DNA of 10,423 nt from assembly GCA_947057875.1 (NCBI GenBank), contig CAMSEX010000038.1:1-10423 (forward strand). The letters are read 5' to 3'. The DNA comes from an uncultured Clostridium sp. Its GTDB lineage: Bacteria; Bacillota; Clostridia; TANB77; CAG-508. The notes under the pieces were generated by a model that was not told the origin of the DNA, searched no databases, and worked only from the letters and a program-made list of their open reading frames with translations. Below, one piece after another: positions 1 through 8,850 of this stretch (position 1 is its first letter; every line of letters begins with the position of its first letter). The position numbers and the translations under genes are program-made.

Positions 1-2
1 AT

Positions 3-419
3 AAAAATGCTACTTCAGATGAAATTTGGGATAAAATTAATCAAATCAAAAATGACAAAAAAGAGTATGAAAAAGTAAAAACAAATTTTAAAAATTTTCA
101 GTTAAAAACAGTTGCTCAAATGCAGGGAGATTATGAAAAAATCTATCAAGCAGTTCGTCAAAAATCTGGTGGCGTTATAAAGCTAGAAAAAATGAATCAT
201 TGTATTACAGATTCTAATGAAAGTTACATTAAAGAATTATTATTAGAAGAAAAAAGAAAAGAAGAATATATTCATGTTTTAGAAAGTATCAATGCACAAA
301 AAGATTTGGAAATAGAAAGAATAAAACAAGAAGTAAAACAAAAGCAAGATACAATTGTTTATTATGAAAATATGCGTGTGATTAAACTGATTAGAAAATT
401 GAAAAAAAGGAGAAAATAG
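3..419 (+). CDS. C-terminal coiled-coil tail of a (probably glycosyltransferase) protein, 5' end outside window
   Basis: The frame is open from base 3 to the TAG at 417-419 and gives 138 residues with no start needed inside the window, so this is the end of a longer gene. A Met codon at 120 lies mid-helix and has no ribosome binding site, so it is not the start. The sequence is rich in Lys, Glu and Gln, has heptad-like coiled-coil character, and ends in a short basic helix (IKLIRKLKKRRK). Residues KINQIKNDKKEYEKVK, then FQLKTVAQMQ and YEKIY, match the tail of the next gene (KIEEIKENKKEYEIIK, FQ/YQ-FKTVEKMQ, YEEIY) position by position. By that homology it is inferred to be the tail of another GT4-type glycosyltransferase. 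The tail probably mediates oligomerisation or membrane-surface attachment, which is inference. The ribosome binding site of the next gene lies inside its last codons, consistent with translational coupling. Confidence 0.8.
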   Translation, partial: KNATSDEIWDKINQIKNDKKEYEKVKTNFKNFQLKTVAQMQGDYEKIYQAVRQKSGGVIKLEKMNHCITDSNESYIKELLLEEKRKEEYIHVLESINAQKDLEIERIKQEVKQKQDTIVYYENMRVIKLIRKLKKRRK

Positions 420-420
420 G

Positions 421-2657
421 ATGCCAAAAACAGACATCATTATTCCAATTTATAATGCGTATGAATACACAAAATCGTGTATCCAATCTGTTTTAAAATA
501 TACTGATTTAACAGAGCATCAGTTGATTTTAATCAATGATAAAAGTATCGATGAGCGAATTTTACCAGTTTTAAAAAAAAGTGTGCAAGAAAATCCAGAT
601 AAAAATATTGTTGTGTTAGATAATGAAGAAAATTTGGGTTTTGTTAAGACAGTTAATCGTGGTATGTGTTATAGTGAAAATGATATTGTTTTACTCAACA
701 GTGACACAGAGGTAACGGAAAATTGGCTAGAAAAAATGATTGAATGTAGCAACCAAAATGAATATATTGCTACTGTTACGCCATTGACCAATAATGGAAC
801 AATTTGCTCGGTACCCAATTTTGGAATGGACAATGAACTACCTGAAAATATGACAGTAGAAGAATATGCAAAAATGATTGAAAGTTGTTCCTTAAATCGT
901 TTTCCAGAATTGACGACAGCCAATGGTTTTTGTATGTTGATTAAAAGAAAAGTCCTAAATGAAATTGGATTTTTCGATAGTGAAACTTTTGGAAAAGGTT
1001 ATGGCGAAGAAAATGACTTTTGTTATCGTGCGCTAAATCGTGGATATATTCATGTTTTGTGTGATAATACTTTTGTGTATCACAAAGGCACACAGTCTTT
1101 TGAAACAATCCAAAATCATATGAAAAAATTGCAAGAAAAACATCCCATTGGGACCTTTAAAACAGACCATTTTATTCATGTAAATCCTTTGAAAGATATT
1201 CAAGATAATGTCAGAATTAATAGCGAATTATATGGGAAAAAACGCATTTTGTTTCTTGTGAATGAATGGGAAGAAAATATGGAAATGACTGGTGGAGCCT
1301 CTCTACATATGAAAGATATCATCGAAAAGATGCGTGAGGAAGAAGCTTGTTTTGTAGTATGTCCTAGTAAAAATGATTTATCAAGACTGTCGGTTTATTT
1401 GTACACAAAAAACATTGGCAAATTGATTTACAATATCAAAACAGAACTTGGTATGTATGGACAATTGAATTTTCACGAGCAAACCTATTGCAATGTTTTG
1501 GAGACATTATTTGAGAGTTTTCATTTTGATATTGTACATAGTCATCATTTTTTATTTCAAACATTTGATGTAGCTGAAATAGCAAAAAAATATGGCGCAT
1601 ATTTCGTGGTTACCTTGCATGATTTGTATTTATTATGTCCGTCGATTAATATGGTAAATAATGGGAAATTTTGTAGTCAAATCAATTCTGAAGAATGCAA
1701 AAAATGTTTTACTCAGAAACACAAAATTAATGAAAATGTGTTAGATAAATGGAGAGAAAAATGTTATCAAATGTTGCAGAAATGTGATAAAATAATAGCA
1801 CCTTCAGAAAATACAAAAAAATTGTTTTTGCAAGCCTATTCTGATTTGAAAATAGATGTCGTAGAACATGGGGTAAAGGTGTGTGAAATCAAAGGGAAGA
1901 AAGAGCCAAAAGAAACATTTGATATTGCCTTTGTCGGTGCCATGGAAAAGCATAAAGGAAGTGAAATTTTAAAGGAATTAATCAAGCAGAATGCAAATGA
2001 AAAAATAAAAATTCATTTATTTGGAAAAACGTTTGATGAAGATTTGGAAAATAATACTCAAAATTATACCTATCATGGAAGCTATCAAAGAGGCGAATTG
2101 CCACAATTATTGACAAATTATCAAATTGATTTGGTGTGTTTATTTCCGATTTGGCCAGAGACTTATTCTTACACATTAACGGAAAGTTATATGGCAAAAG
2201 TTCCAGTGTTGGTTTACAATATTGGTGCCATTACAGAACGTGTAAACCACGATCAATTGCGGTTGGATTATAGACGTTCGGAAGTTCGCCAAAGGAGATT
2301 TTGAGTAAAATAGAAGAAATTAAAGAAAATAAAAAAGAATATGAAATCATCAAAAATAATTTTGAAAAGTATCAGTTTAAAACAGTAGAAAAAATGCAAA
2401 AGGAATATGAGGAAATTTATGCCAAAAGTGGGGATGCTAAAAAAGAAGCGGTTTGTACAACAAAAGTAGATGATTTACAACGTAAAACAGATGTTTATGA
2501 TTTGCGTGTTTTGCAAATTAATATGGGAGCAGAATTAAAAGAACTTCAGGATTATAAAAATCGATATCATTTTTTGGTAGAGAGATTTCAGAAAAAGCAG
2601 AATACCAAGATTTGGCAATTTGCCAAAAATGTAAAAAAATTCATAAAGAAAAAATAA
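421..2657 (+). CDS. Bifunctional GT2-GT4 glycosyltransferase with coiled-coil tail; needs two +1 frame changes (CGG at 2260 and 2279)
   Basis: ATG at 421 follows AAGGAG (407-412) by 8 bases and the upstream stop by 1 base. Residues 1-250 are a GT-A fold GT2 domain: DIIIPIYNAY (5-14), NDKSID (39-44), the DxD-like LLNSDTEV (91-98), GYGEENDF (193-200). From about 273 a GT-B fold GT4 domain follows: RILFLV, GGASLHM (291-297), VHSHHF (372-377), FVGAMEKHKG (504-513), and the EX7E motif E580/E588. Read conventionally, the frame ends at a TGA (2302-2304) inside the last GT4 element. Skipping one C at each of two in-frame CGG codons (2260, 2279) gives DQL-GWIIDV-GSSPKEILSKIEEIKENKKEY and continues to TAA 2655-2657, 744 residues in all. 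The last ~115 residues are a coiled coil with a basic end, homologous to the tail of the preceding gene. The likely role is adding two sugars to a cytoplasmic, lipid-linked surface glycan; substrates cannot be told. The GT assignments are firm. Confidence 0.88.
2260..2263 (+). other. Putative +1 recoding site 1: TTG CGG T read as TTG (C) GGT
   Basis: In the frame of the gene starting at 421 the codon at 2260-2262 is CGG. Zero-frame reading runs to TGA 2302-2304 with a composition-odd end (RLDYRRSEVRQRRF). Moving +1 at this codon gives GGT TGG ATT ATA GAC GTT, i.e. GWIIDV, the typical GT4 C-terminal element. The precise skipped base is less certain here than at the other sites: skipping the C at 2254 instead would give D-N-C-G-W, equally plausible protein. 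That CGG is the zero-frame codon is directly visible. Confidence 0.7.
2279..2282 (+). other. Putative +1 recoding site 2: GTT CGG A read as GTT (C) GGA
   Basis: After the first shift, the codon at 2279-2281 is again CGG. If it were read as an ordinary triplet, the frame would end at TAA 2306-2308 after KFAKGDFE. Skipping the C gives GGA AGT TCG CCA AAG GAG ATT TTG, i.e. GSSPKEIL, running directly into the coiled-coil tail whose homology to the upstream gene's tail starts about 8 residues later. Two single-base +1 changes only 19 bases apart are therefore both required. No homopolymer is present at either site. Confidence 0.75.
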
Positions 2658-2667
2658 GGGGGAAAGT

Positions 2668-4509
2668 ATGATTGATACACATCATATCAAAAATCAAGTC
2701 AAGTTTTATGTCAAAAAATATGGTTTGTTCAAAACAATTTTGAAGTGTTTTCGTGTTGGAACACGAAAGTTGATGCGTATTTTAAAAGGTGAGCGAGATG
2801 TCAATTATGGAGATTATGGCGATTGGATTCATAGTAACGAGGTACGCGATTGGGAAATCAAGGCACAGACCAAAAAGAGATTTAAAAATATGCCCAAAAT
2901 CAGTATTGTGGTTCCGATGTATCACACCAAAGAAAAGTTTTTGAAAGAGCTAGTTCATTCTGTGAAACAACAAACGTATAGCAATTGGGAACTTTGCTTG
3001 GCAGATGGAAGCGAAACACAAAATGAAAAGTTATATAAAATTTTGGAAAAAGACGAAAGAATTAAATATCAGTTTTTAAATGAAAATAAAGGGATTTCAG
3101 AGAATACAAATCAAGCAATCAAAATGGCAACAGGCGATTATATTGCGCTTTTAGATCATGATGATGTTTTGGCCAAGTATGCCTTGTATGAAGTAGTAAA
3201 AATGATAAATCAATTTCCAGAAGCAGAATTTATTTATTCAGATGAAGACAAAATTGACCAAAATGGGAATCGTTTTGATGCCTATTTCAAGCCTGAATTT
3301 TCACCAGATACCTTGAGATGCCAAAACTACATTTGTCACTTTAGCATTTTTAAAAAAGAATTAATGGAAAAACTAGGTGGCTTTCAAGCAGCATTTGATG
3401 GTGCTCAAGATTATGATATTTTTTTGAGAATGTCAGAGATGGTAAAACCAGAAAATATTAAGCATATTTCACGTATTTTGTATCATTGGCGTGTGCATAA
3501 AAATTCTACAGCAATGGAAAATAGTGGAGCGAAAAATTATGCTTTTGATAATGGAATCAAGGCTTTAGAAGCACATTTAAAAAGAATGAATTTGGTAGGA
3601 AAAGTATCCAATGGAGCAATTCCAGGAATCTATCGAATTGATTATAAAGTAAAAGGCAATCCAAAAGTTTCAATTGTTATACCAAACAAGGACGGAAAAG
3701 AAATTTTGGAAGTTTGCCTTCATTCTATCCTTAATAAAACTACATATGTAAATTATGAGATTGTGATTGTGGAAAATAATAGTGAAACAGAAGAAATTTT
3801 TGCTTTTTATCAAGAGCTTGAGAAAAATGAAAAAATCAAAGTGGTAAAATATCCAAAAACAGGGTTTAATTACTCAGGAATTATTAATTTTGGAGTTGAA
3901 AATTGTTCTGGAGAATATGTCATTCAGCTCAACAATGATACAGAATTGCTAACTCCGAATTGGTTAGAAATGATGCTTGGATTTGTGCAAAGAGAAGATG
4001 TGGGAGCAGTTGGCGTAAAATTGTATTACCCAGATGAGACGATTCAGCATGCTGGTATTATAGTTGGTCTTGGTGGAGTTGCGGGAAATCGTTTTAAGAG
4101 CATTCCAAAAGAAGGACATGGTTATTTTGCGCAAGAAAGCATGATTCAGAATTTGAGTGCTGTAACAGCAGCTTGTATGATAACTCCAAAAAGTATTTAT
4201 GAAGAAGTGAGCTACATGGATGAGAAATTGGCAGTTGCGTTTAATGATGTGGATTTTTGTTTAAAAATTCGCGAAAAAGGCTATTTAATTGTGTATAATC
4301 CGTATATTGAATTTGTTCATTATGAGTCTAAAAGTAGAGGTGAGGAAAATACACCAGAAAAAATCAAGAGATTTCAAGGGGAAATTAATACTTTTAAAGA
4401 AAAATGGCAAAATTTTTTAGATGAAGGAGACCCATATTATAACATTAATTTGAGTTTGGATACAGAAGTTTATCATATGAAAAGAGTTAGAATTAATCAT
4501 GAAAAATAA
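2668..4509 (+). CDS. Double-GT2-domain glycosyltransferase (first of a tandem pair)
   Basis: 613 residues; ATG 2668 is 5 bases after an AAGGGGGA site. The N-terminus (about 10-40) is a basic amphipathic stretch (FYVKKYGLFKTILK), probably lying on the inner membrane face. The first GT-A/GT2 domain begins KISIVVPMYH (77-86) and has the DxD-type LLDHDD (161-166), SDEDKID (191-197) and LYHWRVHKNST. The second begins PKVSIVIPN (332-340) with VENNSE, QLNNDTE (about 410-416), YPDETIQHAG and the acceptor-side FNDVDF (505-510). Both domains keep nucleotide-sugar and metal-binding acidic motifs, so two transferase activities are expected. Such two-domain GT2 proteins are common in rhamnose-rich or related cell-wall polysaccharide clusters of Bacillota; the sugar here is unknown. 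Contains no CGG codon and no frame disruption. Confidence 0.93.
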   Translation: MIDTHHIKNQVKFYVKKYGLFKTILKCFRVGTRKLMRILKGERDVNYGDYGDWIHSNEVRDWEIKAQTKKRFKNMPKISIVVPMYHTKEKFLKELVHSVKQQTYSNWELCLADGSETQNEKLYKILEKDERIKYQFLNENKGISENTNQAIKMATGDYIALLDHDDVLAKYALYEVVKMINQFPEAEFIYSDEDKIDQNGNRFDAYFKPEFSPDTLRCQNYICHFSIFKKELMEKLGGFQAAFDGAQDYDIFLRMSEMVKPENIKHISRILYHWRVHKNSTAMENSGAKNYAFDNGIKALEAHLKRMNLVGKVSNGAIPGIYRIDYKVKGNPKVSIVIPNKDGKEILEVCLHSILNKTTYVNYEIVIVENNSETEEIFAFYQELEKNEKIKVVKYPKTGFNYSGIINFGVENCSGEYVIQLNNDTELLTPNWLEMMLGFVQREDVGAVGVKLYYPDETIQHAGIIVGLGGVAGNRFKSIPKEGHGYFAQESMIQNLSAVTAACMITPKSIYEEVSYMDEKLAVAFNDVDFCLKIREKGYLIVYNPYIEFVHYESKSRGEENTPEKIKRFQGEINTFKEKWQNFLDEGDPYYNINLSLDTEVYHMKRVRINHEK

Positions 4510-4518
4510 GGAGATTTT

Positions 4519-6315
4519 ATGAAATATAAATTGCAAAGAATGGGGTATTATATCAAACGATATGGCATTTTAAAAACCATCAAAAAAGTAATTGTAAAAA
4601 TATTAAAATTAGAAAATAGGAACCAAGTATCGGAACAGGAATTGTATCAAAATTGGATTTTACAAAATGAACCAAATGAGTCAGAATTAGAATTACAAAA
4701 AAAAGAGAAATTTGAAAAGGAGCCTAAAATAAGTGTTGTGGTTCCTATGTATAATCCAGATGAAAATTTATTTTTAGAATTACTCAATTCTTTGTTGCTA
4801 CAAACATATAGCAATTGGGAGCTTTGCTTGGCGGATGGAAGTGAGCAGAGAAATTATACCATTTTTGCATTATGTAGCAGTAATAGTAGAATCAAGTATC
4901 GATTTTTAGGAGAAAACAAAGGGATTTCAGGAAATACAAATGAAGCTATCAAGATGGCAAAAGGAGATTTTATTGCTTTTTTGGACCATGATGATTGTTT
5001 GCCTCGATTTGCCTTGTATGAAGTAGTAAAAACAATCAATGAGAATTCAAATGTGGAGTTTATCTATACAGATGAGGATAAAATAGATGAAAAAGGAAAT
5101 CGTTTTGAGCCCTATTTTAAACCAGATTTTTCGCCAGAAACGTTAGAATGTAATAATTATATTACGCATTTTGTAGTATTAAAAAAAGAATTAATAGAAA
5201 AAATAGGAGAGTTAGATAATCGTTTTGATGGAGCACAAGATTTTGATTATCTTTTAAGAGCAGCGGAAAGTACAAAAAAAATAGCTCATATTTCAAAAAT
5301 TTTATATCATTGGCGAACAACGAAAAATTCGACAGCTAATGTGGCAGATAGCAAATTATATGCATATGAGGCAGGATTGAAAGTAGTAGAAGAGCATTTG
5401 AAGAGAAGTTGCAAAGAGGCAAAAGTGGAAAATCCAGGCGAAGTACCGGGAATTTATCAAATAAAATTTGAAATAAAAGGGACTCCAAAAGTTTCCATTT
5501 TAATCCCCAATAAAGATAATTACCAAACATTGAAAAAATGTATTACCTCTATTTTAAAAAATTCTACTTATGAAAATTATGAAATTTTGATGATTGAAAA
5601 TAACAGTGACAACCCTAAAACATTTGAGTATTACAAAAAACTACAAGAAAATCCAAAAATAAAAGTACTTGAGTGCCAAGAAAAAGAATTTAATTATTCA
5701 AAATTAATCAATTTTGGTGTCAAAAATGCCACAGGAGATTTTATTTTACAACTGAATAATGACACACAAGTTTTGGCAAAAAATTGGTTAGAGTTGCTAA
5801 TTGGATATGCGCAAAACAAGGAAATTGGGGCAGTTGGAGGGCGATTATATTATCCAGATAAATCTATTCAACATGCTGGAATTGCGATTGGAATTCAAGG
5901 AACAGCTGCGAATTTATTGGTTAATTTACCATTTGGGAAACATGGCTATTATGCCAGAGAAGCAGCTACAAGAAATGTAATTGCAGTAACAGGTGCATGC
6001 TTGTTTGCAAGACGTGAAATTTATGAAGAAGTCGGTTTTATGGATGAAGAATTATTTAAAGTTGCCTTTAATGATGTGGATTTTTGTCTAAAAATACTTG
6101 AAAAAGGTTACAGGGTAGTGTATAATCCTTATGTGGAATTAATTCATAATGAATCGAAAACGCGTGGATTAGAAGATACACCAGAGAAAAAAGCAAGATT
6201 TGAGCAGGAAAAAAAGAATTTTCAACAAAAATGGAAAACCTTTTTGCAACAAGGTGACCCATATTATAATGAAAATTTTTCACGTAAAGATTGCAATTTT
6301 ACGGTTAAATCATAA
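4519..6315 (+). CDS. Double-GT2-domain glycosyltransferase (second of a tandem pair)
   Basis: 598 residues; ATG 4519 is 5 bases after AAGGAG (4508-4513), which overlaps the previous stop codon. It is a clear paralogue of the gene just upstream: TYSNWELCLADGSE is identical in both, and order and spacing of all motifs agree. The basic N-terminal helix (YIKRYGILKTIKK) parallels YVKKYGLFKTILK. The first GT2 domain has ISVVVPMYNP (71-80), FLDHDD (154-159), YTDEDKID and LYHWRTTKNST. The second has KVSILIPNKD, IENNSD, QLNNDTQ, YPDKSIQHAG and FNDVDFCLKI, ending NTPEK/DTPEK and GDPYYN motifs as in its neighbour. Expected to add further residues of the same repeat unit with altered acceptor or linkage specificity, which is inference from divergence between the pair. 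No CGG codon in frame. Confidence 0.93.
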   Translation: MKYKLQRMGYYIKRYGILKTIKKVIVKILKLENRNQVSEQELYQNWILQNEPNESELELQKKEKFEKEPKISVVVPMYNPDENLFLELLNSLLLQTYSNWELCLADGSEQRNYTIFALCSSNSRIKYRFLGENKGISGNTNEAIKMAKGDFIAFLDHDDCLPRFALYEVVKTINENSNVEFIYTDEDKIDEKGNRFEPYFKPDFSPETLECNNYITHFVVLKKELIEKIGELDNRFDGAQDFDYLLRAAESTKKIAHISKILYHWRTTKNSTANVADSKLYAYEAGLKVVEEHLKRSCKEAKVENPGEVPGIYQIKFEIKGTPKVSILIPNKDNYQTLKKCITSILKNSTYENYEILMIENNSDNPKTFEYYKKLQENPKIKVLECQEKEFNYSKLINFGVKNATGDFILQLNNDTQVLAKNWLELLIGYAQNKEIGAVGGRLYYPDKSIQHAGIAIGIQGTAANLLVNLPFGKHGYYAREAATRNVIAVTGACLFARREIYEEVGFMDEELFKVAFNDVDFCLKILEKGYRVVYNPYVELIHNESKTRGLEDTPEKKARFEQEKKNFQQKWKTFLQQGDPYYNENFSRKDCNFTVKS

Positions 6316-6328
6316 TTAAGGAGAAAAA

Positions 6329-6841
6329 ATGATTGATCAATTAGAAGCATTTTGTTTGCAGATTTTAAGAAAAATCAAATTAGAAAAATTAGCCGATATA
6401 TATGAAGAACATAGGGAAGGTATGCGCTATTTGGTGTTCGGTATTTTGTCAACAATGGTCAATATTGTAACAGCAGCATTAACTTATTATGTGGTATTGG
6501 CTAGTTTGCCAGAACAATGGAAAGTAAATTTAAGTACCATTATTGCAATTTTGGTAGCTTGGATTTTTGCTTATGTAACCAATAAATTATATGTTTTTGC
6601 TTCAAGAAAAGATACAATAAAAGAATTGTTGCAAGAGATTTTATCTTTTGTTGGGTGCAGAATTGTGACAGCTATTATAGAAGTTATTATGATGAATATT
6701 TTTGTGACACATTTGCAATTTAATTACATGTTAATGAAAATCATCTCAAATGTGATTGTGATTATTTTGAACTTTATTTTCAGTAAATTGTGGATATTTA
6801 AAAAGAAGGATATGCATGAAGAAATAAGGGAAAATAGATAA
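6329..6841 (+). CDS. GtrA-family four-helix membrane protein
   Basis: 170 residues; ATG 6329 is 5 bases after AAGGAG (6318-6323). After a charged N-terminus (about 1-32) there are four hydrophobic segments at roughly 33-58, 66-88, 102-126 and 133-155. The signature NKLYVF follows the second, and NFIFSKLWIFKKK ends the fourth; this duplicated N-K/S-L-x-x-F pattern and the size are typical of the GtrA family (GtrA/DPMS accessory proteins). Family members are thought to help move or anchor polyprenyl-phosphate-linked sugars across the membrane for side-chain addition. It sits directly before a DPM1/GtrB-like transferase, the classic partner order. The exact transport role is not proven for most members, so function is by family and context. 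Confidence 0.9.
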   Translation: MIDQLEAFCLQILRKIKLEKLADIYEEHREGMRYLVFGILSTMVNIVTAALTYYVVLASLPEQWKVNLSTIIAILVAWIFAYVTNKLYVFASRKDTIKELLQEILSFVGCRIVTAIIEVIMMNIFVTHLQFNYMLMKIISNVIVIILNFIFSKLWIFKKKDMHEEIRENR

Positions 6842-6868
6842 AATATAGAAGAAAGAAGAGGAGAAAAA

Positions 6869-7808
6869 ATGGATAAAATAGCAGTTCTAATACCATGTTA
6901 CAATGAAGAAAAAACAATACAAAAAGTAATTGAAGATTTTAAAAGAGAGCTTCCAGAAGCTAAAATTTATGTGTATGACAATAATTCAAAAGATAAAACA
7001 GCTGAAATTGCAAAAGAAGCTGGAGCGATTGTGAAAACTGAAACCAAGCAAGGAAAAGGAAATGTCATTAGAACTATGTTTCGTGAAATAGATAGCGAAA
7101 GCTATATTATGGTAGATGGAGATGATACCTATCCTGCGGAAAATGCACGTGAAATGATTGATTGTGTGCTAAACGAAAATGTGGATATGGTAATTGGAGA
7201 CAGACTTTCTTCTACCTATTTTACAGAAAATAAGAGACGTTTTCATGGATTTGGAAATGTGCTAACTCGTGTACTGATTAATACAATCTACAACAGCGAT
7301 ATTCGTGATGTTATGACTGGTTATAGAGCATTTAGTTACCGCTTTGTAAAAACGTTTCCAGTTATGTCAAAGGGATTTGAGCTAGAAAACGAAATGACCA
7401 TACATAGTTTAGATAAGAATTTGAAAATCAAAAATGTGATTATTGAATATCGTGATAGACCAGAACGGAAGCGAATCAAAATTAAATACAATTTCAGATG
7501 GTGTCAAAGTGATGCAAACAATTTTCTCACTATACAAAAATTATAAGCCACTTAGTTTTTTCTCCATTATTGCAGGAGTTATGGCAATTTTAGGTTTGCT
7601 TTTCTTTGTGCCAGCCGTTATGGCGCTTTTCCAAACAGGAGAAATTAAAGTGCCATCTATTATTGTGAGTATGCTACTTTTTGTATGTACACTTCAGTCA
7701 CTTTTTTCTGGCTTAATATTAGATAACATTATCAAAACATCAAAACAAACTTTTGAAATGAGATTAATTGATTGCGAACATAGGTTAAATTTAGAAAGGA
7801 ATAAATAA
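6869..7808 (+). CDS. DPM1/GtrB-like polyprenyl-phosphate glycosyltransferase with C-terminal membrane anchor; needs one +1 frame change (CGG at 7466)
   Basis: ATG 6869 is 5 bases after AGGAG (6859-6863). Visible motifs: VLIPCYNEEKTI (6-17), YDNNSKDKT, GKGNVIR, DGDDTYP (83-89), GDRLSS, RDVMTGYRAF, KGFELENEM and EYRDRPE (193-199). This is the dolichyl/polyprenyl-phosphate hexose synthase type of GT2, which moves a sugar from a nucleotide donor to undecaprenyl phosphate on the cytoplasmic face. In the start frame the protein breaks immediately after RPE at the CGG codon 7466 and stops at TAA 7544-7546 with unrelated residues. Skipping the C gives RPE-GSESKLNTISDGVKV, the conserved family block, then two membrane helices (about 228-254, 261-284) and a stop at 7806-7808; total 312 residues, the normal length for two-helix members. 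An ATG at 7443 in the second frame has no ribosome binding site and falls before the shift, so it is not a separate gene start. Confidence 0.92.
7466..7469 (+). other. Putative +1 recoding site 3: GAA CGG A read as GAA (C) GGA
   Basis: This is the best-pinned of the four sites. Upstream residues EYRDRPE are in one frame and GSESKLNT is in the next, and together they form an uninterrupted conserved block of DPM1/GtrB-like proteins, so the change must occur at or within a codon of 7466. The glycine expected by the family at this position is supplied by GGA (7467-7469) if the C is skipped. The bases CGGAAG are identical to those at site 2. There is no upstream Shine-Dalgarno-like stimulator of the prfB type and no homopolymer. 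Confidence 0.85.
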
Positions 7809-7809
7809 A

Positions 7810-8850
7810 ATGAGTGATATAAAAGTATCCATTGTTGTTCCAGTGTATAACGCAGAAAAGTTGTTACGAAGATGTTTAGAGCCATTAGTTGCTCAAACTT
7901 TAAAAGAAATCGAAATTATTTGTGTAGACGATGGCTCAACAGATGCTTCGTCTCAAATTGTTGATGAATATGCGGAAAAATATCCAGAAAAAGTTAAAGT
8001 TTTTCATAAGGAAAATGGCGGAGAATGGTCTGCACGTACCTATGGTTTAAAAAAAGCCACAGGTGAATATGTTGGCTTTATGGACAATGATGATGTTCCC
8101 GAAGTGACATGGGCAGAAAAATTATATGAAGCAGCTCAAAAAAATGATGCAGATATTGCTTTTTGTGGTTATGACCGTGTGGATTTGGACACTGGAAAAA
8201 CGGTGGCAACAGAAATGACACAGTATGGAACCATGAATAAAGAAGTCGATTTTGAAGATGATTTTATAGTGTATGCGAATCCATCTTTGTGGAATAAAAT
8301 TTATCGTTTAGAAAAAGTAAAAGAGGCTGAATTTTTACCATTTCGCGGTTGCAATGATACTTTATTTCTCATTCATTCCTACATGAATGGTGTCAAGAAA
8401 TTAACGTTTATACCAGATGTTTTGTATCATTATTATTTACGCTCTAGTTCGCAAATTCATAATATGAACAAGCAAGATATTGATAATTTGAAAAAATATT
8501 TATTAGTAACCAAAGAGCATGCGATACAAAAAGGCATTTATAAAGAATTCAAATATTGTTTAGATGAAATGGCTTTTTTGCATTTGGGGATTTCGTGGAT
8601 GTATATGGTTTCCTATGATAAAACGGTCAATATGCATCAAATGTTAAAAGGAGTAACTGCTTATTTAGATGAGCATTTTCCGACTTGGCGAAAATCGAAA
8701 TTTTTTAAAATTTCGCATTGTTTCCCAAAAGGTATAAAATTTATTGCCATTTGGGGTGTGCATTTACTTTATCGCTTGAAATTACCAGAGATTTATGTGT
8801 GGGCATATCGTTTTATGGTAGATAAACTAAAGATTGATATCAAATGGTAG
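7810..8850 (+). CDS. GT2 family glycosyltransferase
   Basis: 346 residues; ATG 7810 is 9 bases after AAAGGA (7795-7800) and one base after the stop of the preceding gene, so it is probably translationally coupled. A single GT-A domain occupies about residues 4-220: KVSIVVPVYN (5-14), VDDGSTD (39-45), ENGGEWSARTYGL, and the metal/nucleotide-binding FMDNDD (90-95). NPSLWNKIYR and LYHYYLRSSS are typical later elements of EpsJ/CpsI-like capsule or exopolysaccharide transferases. The C-terminal third is less conserved, with aromatic and basic residues suggesting peripheral membrane contact. It would add one sugar to the growing lipid-linked chain; donor and acceptor unknown. No CGG codon in frame; four CGG triplets close together in this gene (7973, 8019, 8201, 8346) are all out of frame. 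Confidence 0.92.
   Translation: MSDIKVSIVVPVYNAEKLLRRCLEPLVAQTLKEIEIICVDDGSTDASSQIVDEYAEKYPEKVKVFHKENGGEWSARTYGLKKATGEYVGFMDNDDVPEVTWAEKLYEAAQKNDADIAFCGYDRVDLDTGKTVATEMTQYGTMNKEVDFEDDFIVYANPSLWNKIYRLEKVKEAEFLPFRGCNDTLFLIHSYMNGVKKLTFIPDVLYHYYLRSSSQIHNMNKQDIDNLKKYLLVTKEHAIQKGIYKEFKYCLDEMAFLHLGISWMYMVSYDKTVNMHQMLKGVTAYLDEHFPTWRKSKFFKISHCFPKGIKFIAIWGVHLLYRLKLPEIYVWAYRFMVDKLKIDIKW

Noticed and set aside
2301..2657. Separate small coiled-coil gene starting at TTG 2301
   Set aside because: The AAAGGAG before it is only about 4 bases away, the in-frame sequence continues upstream as GSSPKEIL, and it is homologous to the tail of the left-edge gene.
6842..6868. Possible internal promoter or terminator in the largest gap
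   Set aside because: Only 27 bases, purine-rich with the ribosome binding site; no inverted repeat or T-run and no room for a promoter.
7443..7808. Separate small membrane protein starting at ATG 7443
   Set aside because: No ribosome binding site; the ATG lies inside the upstream enzyme and only the part after 7466 matches the family.
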